This document shows positions 37,757-50,115 of a DNA stretch of 64,000 bases, one piece after another. This stretch comes from Histoplasma ohiense (lineage: Eukaryota; Ascomycota; Eurotiomycetes; Onygenales; Ajellomycetaceae), in NCBI GenBank assembly GCA_017607445.1, contig JAEVHH010000005.1, forward strand, positions 3,353,001 to 3,417,000. Reading direction: 5' to 3'. Positions within the stretch are counted from its first letter, which is position 1. Each line of letters opens with the position of its first letter. A program made the translations under genes and the position numbers. A model generated the notes under the pieces. That model was not told where the DNA came from, searched no databases, and worked only from the letters and a program-made list of their open reading frames with translations.

Positions 37757-40700
37757 ATATCTCAAGAATGTGGATAGAAAAAATCGACTGGGAAGCTACC
37801 TGCTCTTGTGATATATTATCCATCGCTCTGTAGATGCTCATTGATATTATTGGAAAGTACTTTGTTACATGTCTCTTTGTGTTTCTCCACCAGTGAATAT
37901 CACATATTTCTCTCCTCTCCTTTTGATTTTTCTGCAATGTTAATATTTACATGCTACTGTACCACCAAAAACCAAGATTCTGCCGTTTCCTCAATTGACC
38001 CCTACCTAAGCTACGTCCTGGTCGTGATGGATTAAAAGATTCCAGGTATATGTAATTGTATTAGAGAAAACCGTGGTACAGATAACCTTCGCTTATTATT
38101 TCCTCCAGTTTGGTGATCAATAAATAATAAATTCCCTGTAGCTGAATTAGAATCTTTCACCTCAAGTCACGGCAGCGTCTATAAACCACTCAATGTATAC
38201 CGTGTAATGCTTCAAGCCAGTGGTAACTTCGTGCCAATAACTTTCCTACCAGAATTCTCCAGCGTGGTTGGCTACTCAGCATCACGACATTGCTGACGAT
38301 CAATAACAGAGTAAACTCTGTATCTCCCGAATATCGCCAACCACGAGCCAGCCGCAGATATGTGAGAAATTTTTTCTTGTCTCACGCTGGTTGAACTTTC
38401 TAGACAAGGAGAGAATGCCGGATAATATTGGGATAGATATCAATCGAGATTTGAAAAATATCCCTTCAAATGTCAACACCGGTTTTATTTTCGGGTTAAA
38501 TTGGTCCCAATCAATAGAGCTTGCAAATTCTCAGGGTAAAAAGGCGAAAGAACGACATCCGGGTACTTAATTTACGTCGATATTGCGATTATGAATTTAG
38601 CCGTCCTCAACGATGAATTAGATGTGTCCAATTGCGCGACATTTTGTGATATATTGGGACCTGAATGATAGAGCCATTGAATAACCAGATAATGGTGATT
38701 GGGACATATGATCGAGTATGTTATACATTAACATGTTCTGGAGGAATTTTCGACAAAGCGAAGTGACGGAGAAAATTGTCGCTCAGACTTAAACTACCAT
38801 TAAAAATTAACTAAGTTAAGCTTAAAAATTAGCGATCCAGACTTTGCCAAACCCTAGAATCCGGATCGACCTATAAAGTCATCTCACCAACAGGGCTGGC
38901 TTATCCCCTGACTTGCTATGTATGGTAGTAGGTTTATCCAACCTTCGCGGAAAGCTTTTGATAGACTGGCCAGGCGGATTGACAGTATCAGTGATCAGGT
39001 TGTGGGATGCTAAAAAAGGTTCGCTCGGTAATGGATATTCCCCCACTAGCCAATAAGGAGCTTTCTTTCCTCATGTTTATTCCCTTGCTCCTCAAAATAT
39101 ATGCCAAATATAACCCCTTCCAATTTAATTTCTCAATCATGGCTTTGTTTCTTCCCGTAGCCCGAATTAATTATGTTTGTTTAGACATATAAGCGTCGCA
39201 GGACAAGTAAGATCGGTTGCAATGATACCTAGGTTTCCGTCCCGTTTCAGAAGTGGTCCATGACACCGATGTCGTTCCTGAGATCTCAATCCGGCCATCG
39301 CAAGATGTGGATTGTTCTCCTGAGGTTTGTTTTAACCTCATTACTATCTGCTACCCTCATAAATCGGATTTGAAGGAAGACAGTCGAAATTGAATGATTG
39401 ATGGAAACCAGCAGTTTTCTAACTTGCTTCTCTGGTATTATGAGTTTCTGTCTTGGTTACTCGTGCACATAGTAGCATGGCAGCAAAGGAAATATCTATT
39501 TTTAGGAATCAGGCAGAACGATGACGAAAATGAAGGGGAAATGGAAAGGGGGAGGAGGAGGAGGAGGGTGTGTGTGTAGAGAAACATTCAGTGACGAAAC
39601 TCGTTAATATATCAAGAAATTAGATTTTGGTCAAGATGTGACGATGGAAAATCTGTCTTAGAAAGGGACAATAGTAAAATTATAAACGCGACGAAATATG
39701 AGAAGCAGTAGGCTGGAAAGGAAATATGTGTAATCAAACCCCTGATTTACCACACTTCCAATTGGATTCTCGATGAGATGAGGAATTCAGATATGAGCGA
39801 GAATAGACGCAAATTACACACGTTCCGGGATAGGGGGGGGGATACGATAGGAATAGACCCACATCAATTGAGAAATAGGTGGGAAAGTGATGAACACGAA
39901 CACGAACACTAATAAACCAAGGGTATCATATTAAGTGACTTTTAGTATCAGAGTATATATTTTGGGTAGTGAGGAAGTAATATTTGAGTGTAAAGAAAGT
40001 ATTCCTAGTTGCGTGAAAATGTGTTGATTTCTGTTCTGGATGCGTTGGTTGATTACAAAAAGAAGTAAAAGAACAAATGGCGCTCCTCTCCGCCTCCCCC
40101 TCCCCCACCCTCTATATAGGGTGTTGTTTTCTGGGACTTATACCATCCAAATTACAAGCGTGTGTGCTCCAACCTAGCGCCCTGAATTGCCGGGATGAAT
40201 CAAAATAAAACAATTCTCAGGAGTAAAACTGGGCGGGCGTTTTGGAGGGAACTGAAGAATCAAAATAATACTGAGAAAAATGGGAAAAGGTTTTCAGATA
40301 TGGATTTGCAGGAAGTTATCAAGGAGAAAGCGGGGTGGTATAATTTGGCGGGGGACAAGCAGATAGAAGATTTAATTTAAAAAACGATGTAGGCCACGAT
40401 GGCGGAAGGGAACAATACAATGGAGAGAAAAATACTAAGTCGGGTAATCTGGTAAGAGGGAGTATATGATAATTAACTTCAAAGGAAAACAAGACGATAA
40501 AGGAGACTTATAACAAAAGGGACGATCCAAACATTCTTGGAGAGAGTTCAACACATTTTGAGTGGGAATCAAATTCGCACGTATACTGCTAGGGAAAGAA
40601 AATCGGGGGAAGAAAGATGTGTGTCGCGATAGGAGATTTCGATTTATGAAAGTTCTGAGATATTTAATCAAAAATAGCAGCAGTTTACCAGAGGCATAAA

Positions 40701-40904
40701 TTGAAGAAGAGAAACAAATAGCAAAAAAAAGGGGTATAGAAAATGTAGGAAACAAAAACCAATAGATAAGATAAGATGGAATTAAAAACACAAAGAGAAT
40801 CGAAAAGGTCAAAAACTGGACTTATGGAAATGGTGCTTCGTCGTATCTATTGGAAATACGCAAGACGCATGAGAAGCGTGGAAACATCGTCGAGAGTATA
40901 TGGT
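37757..40904. other. AT-rich convergent intergenic block, 3.1 kb
   Basis: It lies between the convergent phosphate-carrier and Msb1 genes. Frames at 39007-39192, 39394-39579, 40195-40380 and 40435-40812 (-) are AT-driven and show no motif. I saw no repeat with clear ends. The length and composition fit a decayed spacer. Confidence 0.45.
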
Positions 40905-43900
40905 CTAGGATTCCATATTGCCTGTCAGCTCGGCAACACGAGCTTTAATGCGTGCGACTCGAGATTCGATTGCTAGAATGAGGGAGGAAAAAAGATAAAT
41001 CATTAGTGTAGTTCGATAGAGGAATTTCAATGGCGTATCACTTACTCTCCTCCCCACTTGTTTCACCATCATCCGTCTTCTCAGGTTCATGATGTCTTGA
41101 CGGATGGTCGTCGACCTTGGTGGCACGTTCAGCAGCGTTTTTCCGGATTTGTGCCCAGCGGTCCTGCAGAGGTATGGGCTCGGCTGTGACAGAATTGTCT
41201 CGGCGCCCATGGCCATTCACAGGTGACGCGGCTTCTTTGGCAACTGGGTGTTGGGCGGGAACGTCACGTTCAGGGAACTCATCCCTGATAGGAGAATCCT
41301 CTGGCACAAATGCGGGCTGATCAACGAAGGGAGCCTGGTGATCAAAGGAGGAAAATTCCCGATCCGCCTGGGCCTTCTCGTTAGTATCCACCCGAGAAAG
41401 CGCATCGAATTCATTATCTCTGCGAGTCCATGGTGGGTCATCGTAATCTGTCGCAACCGGGACGGGCTGAGCTCCCGGCCGCTCCCCACCTGCGGGTGGG
41501 GTGGTTGGCTTGGACACTGCTGGGGAGGAAATTGACTCTGCGGTCTTCTTTCGTCCAAGGCCAGAAAGACGGCGGGCAGCAGGAGCCTTGGTCGGCGCGA
41601 AGGCCGAAGATTTATCTGCCTGTGCGGTTCGACTTTCAAGTGCAGCCCTAGCAGCAGCAACGGCAGACGTCTCCACTCCAGTTGGTTTCATCGGTGGTTG
41701 CTCTGGCTTCTCAGTCTTCTTACCAAACATACCCTTCAGTGTCGTGTTTGCAGCCTTCTTCTTCAACTTCTTGGGTTCATCTGTGGAATCCATCGACTTC
41801 TTTCCCCGGCTTATTTCTAAGGATTTCGTTTCGAGGGAAGCCGGCGCAGTAGATTCAACTTCAGGAGTAGCTACGGGGCGCAATTCCGATGTAGCACTCT
41901 TGGAAATATCGGGCTGTTCAGGAACGGGTCGAGGAGATGTTGTCTCCTCCTTTAGAGGAATTGCTTGTTCGTGAGCTGGAGAACTTGGAGAATTAAGAGG
42001 ACTAGTTTGGGCGTATCCGTTAGCTGGCAATTTAAGAGAATCTGCAGGGGCGCCAGTTCCAGCAAGGCTGTTTCCAAGATAAGCCGCTCGTACGGCATTT
42101 TTATCGTAGTTGTTAGCCCACTTCATCGCCTGTGAGACCTCTGTCATAACAAGTGGCTGCAGGGACATCACGGAGTTGTTCTTCTGATGGCCCAAGTCTT
42201 CTGACTTGTTGCGGCGTTCGGATAGTTCCTCCTGTTCTTGCTCCTGTTCCCGGTGCTTCCTCTGAAGAGCCGCAGCCGCAGCTTGGATCCTGGCATGCTG
42301 GTCGGGGCCGATGCTTGTTTTGCTCATTGCTGTTGTACTATGGGCTCGCTGATAGGGTTCTTCCACAGCGGAAGTCTTCTGCGCGGAAGATCTGCGTCGT
42401 GTTAGCCTTCCCTTTCGTGACCTGAAACCGAAGAATCCTTTCTTTTTAGCGATATATGCACCAACTTCCGGTTCAGGAGCAGCTCCTTTGACCTGCTCCT
42501 CAAGCACAAACCATTTCCCTCCTGAGACGGACGTTTCAATCAGGGCGCACCGCCCAAAAACTGCTTTTCGCTGAGTGGGTTCCTCTCCTGACAGACTGCT
42601 GATCCAGACCCACCAAAACGAAGCATCCAAGTCCATAGTGGTTATGCTTGCAAGTGAACCGGGCTCAAAGGATGATTCCTCGTCGAACAATCGTTTATGT
42701 GATTGCGAGCTTTGCCCTCGTACTGTCTGAATGGGAGGAAGGACTTTGTCGGGGGGAAGGAGGAAAGGGGGACGGCTTCTTGGCTCGTTTTCATCAGCGA
42801 ATCCTGAGGAGAGGAAATCAGCCCATGATGGTGTGGTCGGTCGTCCAAGATCGGCAGTGCGAGATTGAGGAGCTGACCTCAGACCCGGTGGTCCTGTATG
42901 CTTCGACATTGTCCTGTCCCCATCGCCCTCACCATCTCCCTCTTCGATAGAGGCAGTGAAACCTAGATCTTCGAATCTTGACCACGATGCATCACGGATT
43001 GGGCCCTCTTCTAATGCGGTGATTTTGGATTGATTGGTCGAGGATATGCATCGCAACACTCTACGGCACTCGTCAGTAAGTGCTTTGACAGGATCCTCGA
43101 AATTAGAAAATTTTTGTAGAGCATGATCGCTATCTCTATATTCGAAATTCTTGGCACGTCGTAGTAATGCAAACGGCGTTGGTGAAACATTCTCGACGAT
43201 CATTACCACCTTGGTTGATTCCATCTGAAGTAAAGCAGGGGTTTCTGGTGGGTACTCGGTCGCTTGAACAAGGCTTTGCAACGAAATTGGAAGCGCAGAA
43301 ATGCCATTAGATCCGCGAAGGGAGTCAGGAGAAAGAGAACGAAGGTAGGCAAAAAATAAATGGCTCGTCGCATCGGCCGCACTGTGAAAAGAAAGAAAAC
43401 GGGTCAGCAAAACATGAAAAAAAAAAAAAAAAAATAGGAGGAATGCGATGTAAGGATATTTTTTTTTCATTTACCTTGCCCAGTTCTTATAGCTTGATTC
43501 AAATCCGTTGCCAGTATCAACGTGCTCAAAAGCCCACCAACCAGCATATCGCGAAAGTTTTCGGCCTCCAAACCCGTTAGTTTTTCCATGAGCCGCAACA
43601 GCAGACATAAGGTCGAAGAAGTCGAAAATAATTTTCGTCCGCGAATCGGATTCGACACTTAATGGGATGAAAGTCGAAAAGGCGTCGCGGGCAAATTGGG
43701 AGTCTATAAAAGCCAGTCAGTTTAACTTGGTCCGTAAGGTGTCATAGAAGACACCTTCAATGGTAGAAAAGGCAAAAGTAATGAATGACCTTGTTCTCCA
43801 ACTTTGAACAATTCGTATGCCTCCCAAGTTACGACACCCCCAGGTAATCGACTCCAACACCATTTTATAATACTGCAGAGCACCTGAAGAAATTCAAAGT

Positions 43901-44373
43901 TTCCAATTAGCTCTCATTCGCTTTTTACCTAGGGAATATCACTGACCATAGGCTCAGTCAACCGCAGCTCCTGGATTAAATGTTCTCCCCGAAGTGGAGC
44001 TGGCCGCTCAGGAGGAGGGCTGAAGTAGTGTCGGATGAATGTTCGTGCTGAGCTTGGGTCCGAACTAGGGCGGAATGGGAGAAGGAGGAATGGAATTTCA
44101 AGTCCTGCGGAATAATGGGAAGGATGAGCATTTTGGCTAAACGTAAACCACTTTCTTCTTCATCGGAGGGCGTATATACAGACCTCTTGATTTTAATTCG
44201 ACCGTGCATCCATGTAACAATTCTTGGACTTCGTCTGGAGTTACCTCCGTACGGATGAAAGCGTCGATCTGTTGCGGCTTTTGAGGAACATCCTGGCTAA
44301 CGCCATTTTGCTTCCCCTGTTTCTTGGAACCACTGGCATCTCTGCTACGGAAAACTCGCGAAAAAAAAGACAT
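40905..44373 (-). CDS. msb1: Msb1/Mug8-like morphogenesis protein
   Basis: Six exons (44373-44184, 44104-43947, 43883-43790, 43703-43475, 43381-41046, 40972-40905) join in phase to 1024 residues. The start is MSFFSRVFRS, after an in-frame upstream Met that probably lies in the leader. Conserved N-terminal segments: EVTPDEVQELLHGCTVELKSRG-LEIPFLLLPFRP, ARTFIRHYF, WSRLPGGVVTWEAYELFKVGEQ, FFDLMSAVAAHGKTNGFGGRKLSRYAGWWAFEH and SAADATSHLFFAYLRSLSPDS. These mark the Msb1/Mug8 domain, a RhoGAP-like fold. The rest (about residues 470-990) is low-complexity, Ser/Pro/Lys-rich and probably disordered. The C-terminus is a short predicted coiled coil (ESRVARIKARVAELTGNMES), read only after splicing the last intron. 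Yeast Msb1 acts in Cdc42/Rho1-dependent polarity at buds and tips. Confidence 0.9.
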
Positions 44374-47300
44374 TTTATAAAGAAGCTGACGAGGACGAAG
44401 AACGGATAGGTATTCGGGTAGCAAATTGGTATCGTGAGGTCAGGAAAAGTCGCAAAGACGAATGTTTTGTACAACTTTGAGTCGCAAGCGTCCTGGATTC
44501 CTGCGGGCACTACCAGCCACGGCAGATTTGTGATCGGAAAGTGTTGTGGCCAGTGTGTTCCAGATGCTCTACAGGTATTCACCAAGGGTAGTGGCCAAAA
44601 CCAGACCCGTCTTTTCTTTTGAAGGTGTGTACCAAGATTAAGAGGCGCGAAAGAAATAACAAAAACGAAAGGATCCAAGGAAGTAACGAAAGAATAATGT
44701 CGAAGAAGTCTCGAGAGTGGGTCAATCAGCGAAAAAAATTCAGGCGGAATATGAACGGTTTCAGGGGCAGGCGGAAGGACGCCCAGGCACGACTGTTGAA
44801 TAGTAAGTTCGACTAAAGGGGCTCCGGATCTTTGACAGGCAGATGGGTCAGCCACGGTCAACCACAGACAGAACGAATGGAAGCGGGAAGGAAGAGCGTA
44901 TCCGGAGGGGATGGATATGTGTATATTCCATACCTGGGGCAGATTGATGTTCTAAAAAGAAGGGCAGTAAGGAGGTAAACTGCCTCATAGAGCCTCAACA
45001 GGAGCCGCTTCACGTGGAATATATCGTCTCTGAGGGCGCATGCAACGAATAAGAGATAGAGGGAGAAGAGAAAGCAAAGTTAAAAGGTGACCAGCATAGA
45101 GAAGCAGAAGAAGATAGAAGGATCAATGAGGAATAAGGAGCGTGTTCAGGGGACTACTACAGAATACAGCCCCGTAAAAAGTGAGAGAAGAAGAGGGATG
45201 GATGGACTCCAAGCGAAAACACAAGAAAAGGGGAGAGCGGAGACAGAAGAAGACAGGCCAACCGACTTGGCTCCGGGATACGCGGGGAGAGAGTGAGAAA
45301 GCGAGCGTGAGAAAGAAATAAAAGGCGAGACGGAGAGCGATGAGAGAGCAAACACGTCGCTGTGGAAGAAAAAACGACGGCGCCGGACGGGGCTTGGCTG
45401 GTTCAGGGGCTCACCTGCCACGGCCCGCGGTTCCTACTGCCACGCCGCAACAGCCATTCAACTTCCCTCGATTTCCAAGTTGAGGGCGATGGCCAGCACT
45501 GGTCTGCTCGCAGTGGTTGGCGCCAGGAGACTTGGAGAGGACTCAGCGTTGTCGACCGCTTCCAAATCCTGCGTACAGACCGGATGCTGCAGCATTCCCA
45601 TTGGCCAAAGATTTCATCCCCGTCCTCCTGTTCAACGCCGCACGCCACTCTTGATGGTATGTGCCCCTGAGTTTCCCCTTATTCGGCACAAGGGTCGCGC
45701 TAGGGTAACGACTTCAAAGATGCTAAATATCGAGACGACGATTTGTCCAAGCAGGGTGTGTGGATGTGGATAATGTTGGACAAGGATTGAAATGCTTGTC
45801 TATATCACTAAACTCCTACGAGTAACTTCACGAATCTCTACTTGAGATTCCGTCATAGACTGATACTCCTCACATCCCTCCCATTGTCATTTCATTTAAA
45901 CCGTCGACCGATATTGCTTCCGGGTCAGGGCCTTTACACACCCCTTAACCCATTATATATTGTTGTTCAAAAGTATCTGTGACCCCATACCCCTGGTGTA
46001 CAAACCTCACACAGGTTGCATGGTCAACTTACACAACTGTGCTAGTGCCTCGCTCGGTGGGAGGAACAAGAGAGCCTGAGATGAAGGAATGCCGCAAATC
46101 ACCGGGATCGGTTCCCCCAATTCCACATTCCTGGAACGCCGGCCTTAGCTGCGTAGACGGCGGGAACCAAACGACTTAACCGGGAAAGTCTCCCTAGACA
46201 GCGTAACGACGGGCGCTCATAATTAATTGGCCAGCGGCTCCAGAGCTGGGCGGAAAGGCCTCGACAAGAGGCGACGAACGATGGCTTCCTCCACTCCACA
46301 TGGCGATCCATGGTTCAAGATTTATCTTCTTTGGGTCAAGGTTTCTCCCCGCCATGGCCCTGGACTAAAATAATAAAAAAAACTCCTTCGAGCGAGAAAT
46401 ATTTCAATTATATAGTTCAGGGAACGTCGAGGAATAAATCGAATCTACTATCGGGATTGGAAACAAAGTCAAAAAAAAAAAAAAAAAAAGATAAATCCAA
46501 ATTACAAATACAGGGGTGCTAGACCAAAATGCACAAAAAAAGAAGCAGAGAAGGCAAAAGCGGACCTTGCTAAAAAAACGCCTAATCCTTCTCAGTACCA
46601 GCAGCCTGTCCTGCCGAGGGATCAGCGCATCATAACGATGTCCGCAGTAGTGCTTCTTAGCCCGTCGTCTTAACACACCGCGATCGTGGCTCGAAAAGAG
46701 AAATTGAACAACTCCCGCCGCCGTGATGGGAGCGGGTTCCACAGACTTGATTTGTGGCTAGTCAAACACCTAATCTATCCAAAAGAAAATTGGGTCTTTT
46801 CCACTTCTATTTCTGTCAAAGTGCTCAGATTCCTGAATATATATAGATTATCCGGTCGAAGACGAAGACCCTCTTTCATTTTCGATTTTTACTTGAAGTG
46901 TTAGTCCCTGCAATTGACTTTTTGCACGGACCATTAGCTTCTTACTTTCTTTCAAACGACCCTTGGAACCACGAGGGACATCTTCCATGGATACTCCAGC
47001 GGCTCAAGCGTCGTTCATTCCAAATATTCTTGAGGATGTAGTAGTAAACGAACTTGAAGAAAAAAATTCCAAATAAGTAAAATAAAATAACAATAAAAAA
47101 AGAGGAGGGAGAAAGGAAATGAAAGAAAGAAAAAAATTTGAAAAAAAAGAGTAAAATAAAAAGGGCGGAGACCCTGAACAAACAAAATTATTTTGGACCG
47201 TTGAAGCCAACTGACAAGCGGTGATTGCAAACCAATGCGCCCTGCCAGCCATCCATCTATCTACACTGAGAATTTAAGGGGCATGTACAGATCTGTACAG

Positions 47301-50115
47301 TGCATTTAATTAATAAGAAGTTGTATATTTTCCTTTCCCTGTCCTCAAACAATCCTCACAATCTTTCATAACTCTTCTTGACTCCATCTCCAGAGGGCAC
47401 CAAAATTGGGAGTAAAAATAAAACAAAAAGAAAAAAAATGAATCAGTCACACAAGTAAAGGGCTCCAATGTCCCACACTACTAAAATCTAGTTCTTACAT
47501 TCTGAGTCTAATTAGTCAAACTATGAGAAATTTTGAGTCCCAGTCACTGTGATCAAAATGATCTAGCTGCATGTATGTGAGGATATCCAAAAACCTTCTC
47601 TGCGAGAAAAAAAAAAGGATCAGAAAAAAAAAATAAAATAAAATCTTACTTATATTAGTGGGAGAAGGACACTAACTGGTTACTCAAGACAGAAAAGCAA
47701 CTGCTCTGAATTCTTATTAGTACTGTGCAGTACTATCTGAGGGGAGTGATATATTGTTATAATACATCTGTGAAGCTACTTGGTGTGAACTGACATGAAA
47801 TTTAACACCCCAATTCAATTCATCGAACTAACCATTAGTTACTGTAGCTCAAGTCAATACAAAATTGTCTTTTTCTTCTCTTTCTTCACATTTTTCTTCT
47901 TTCCCCTTTAAACCCTCTCTTTCCCTGGTCAGATCTTCAACAGATATGTTCCAGATACATCTGGTTAGTAAATCCTTTACTGAAATCCTCTTGAGAATGA
48001 ACGGATACATGATATATGTATGTATATATATGGTGACTTCTTGTCTGGCAGTTAAAGTATAACTCCATTTGCTTTTGCAAAGCATGAGAAAATTGCCTGC
48101 GGCATGCACAGGGGGGATTACCAGGGGTTTACCCTGTAGCCGGGTTAAAAAACTATCGAAATTTCAGGAGCTACATAACAACATATCTATTAAATATGGG
48201 TGATGAATAACCAGAAACCTTGATGGGGATAAAATGAATACCCTCGTCTGCAAACAACGAGCACTATCAAAGCATTGGTTCTTGTTTCCTTCCTCTGACT
48301 CCTGGGAATCAATCTGGCCTGGCCTCCTCAGCAGGGAAAAAAAGAGAGAACTTCTTGAAGGATCCCTGTATCGCAGCGTATGTGAATAAACTCCCATCCA
48401 TCCCACCACGTGCATTATGCATAAGACACATGGATGCAGCAGGTTTTCTTTGTCTGCTCTTCATCCTTCCATCCAATACACGGTGGCATAGGAAATATAA
48501 AAATCAATGAGCCGGGTATCCTTACTGGTTTGTGCAACATCTCGACACCAAACCAATCCTCGAGGATTCCACGCTTTCTCAAATTGAGAAAATGGCAACG
48601 TGCAGGCATCCAGGTATGATGTGATAACCGCGCTTGATCAATAAAGTATCACGGTACGGAGTGTCTTTTAGGAATGGGCTCCTCATGTTCCATTTTGAAG
48701 CCCTTCACAACACGCCCCCTCCTCAGAGGACCAGGAGACTTTAAACTAGCCTCTCCCCCCACGGCTAGGTAACTAGGGGTTTTGAAGAGTTGCTAAGGGA
48801 TAGCTGACAATTTGGATAATATGCCGAGCGAATTAACAGAGGTATACGAGCTCAGATGCAACTACTTATCATACATGTACCTGCAAAGCATCCTCGAAGA
48901 TCAGTGCATCATTTACACCCGGCATCTCTTTTTCATTGCACCCGAAGAACTGCCTGCGCGGAGCAATTGTCCCTGACTCAAAAGGGCCGATCAGCAATTG
49001 AAGAGAGAAACTTCAACTATCCTACATCTATCGTACGCAAAGAAAGGCCCTTAGAAGTATACATTTCATCCTTCTTCTTATTATTGAAAAGGGATCTCCA
49101 TTGACGCATTTTCTAAGGCTGAAATGTAATCAAAAACTACACATAAAAAGTAGCTTTAATCCTCCGCATATTGATCCAAACTTGATGAACACAAGGCCCA
49201 CCATGGCTGGCAAGATCTAAATTCAATAACTGAGAAGAATCTCGCCATCTTTGTTGCCTGAACAGAGACAGCAACCCATACCGGCCGCACGATCTCTAGG
49301 TCCAAAGACCACCATGCACATGATCCTTTACAGCAAGCACTGTAAGCTGCAGGTTCGTTTGGACAATTATAATCGCGGATCAATCTGGTATCATTTTATC
49401 TTGGAGAAGTTCCAATGGCAAACGATTGTAGATGGCCCATGGTTTTCACGTAGCGCAGTATGTAAACTGTATGCATGTCGGCTTTCAGGCGCATATACCC
49501 CTATGAAAACTCAAGCAGCCGAAACACGCAAGTTGCAATTTTAAGCGCCTGTGTAGGGACATCCTAGGTCAAATGAGGGGTTTTTTTGACAGATATTCCC
49601 ATTCGACTATGCCTTGTTCGCCGTTTGATACATGACCACGCGAAATGAAGTCTACACCGTATTTATTGAAAAGAGAAAAAAAAAAAAAGCCCTGCTCTAG
49701 AAAATCATCAACTTGATGGCCAGAAAATCTTTGACACGAGGGGTTAGCTGGGGAAAGATAATTTATTCTGCTTCAAATGTCAGGGTAACCTACATCCCTT
49801 GTCCGACCTGGGCATATCCACGGAACTTCACCAATCTTTCCATGACCGCTAACATATATATCCAAGACATTCAAGCCTAGGGTTTAAAGTATAAAATTTG
49901 CACACAAAAAAAAAGGATGGCTTAAGTTAGTTACCAGCTGATGAACAAAAATTCGTGAAGAAACGACGCTAGGAATGAAGGGAGGAAGTAAAAAACACAG
50001 AAAATAGAAATTAAAATAAAATTGATGCTGTTATATAGTGAATTGATCTCCAATTTCTAAATCGATCGATGAAACTCCCGGCCTCTAGGGCTGTCCTTTT
50101 TCTCACATATATGGA
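44374..50115. other. Largest gene-poor block, 5.7 kb
   Basis: It holds the presumed promoter and leader of the Msb1 gene (44.4 to about 46.3 kb, purine-rich on the + strand) and the 3' flank of the chitinase gene. Frames such as 45362-45670, 46686-46904, 48856-49104 and 49251-49544 show no family motif or exon pattern. AT-rich A-tracts occur at 46471-46489 and 47065-47165. One GTACGGAGT motif lies at 48654. Confidence 0.45.

Noticed and set aside
41217..41660. Additional frames on both strands inside the Msb1 gene
   Set aside because: They are shadows of the low-complexity Ser/Pro/Lys-rich exon; the spliced minus-strand frame carries the conserved Msb1 segments.
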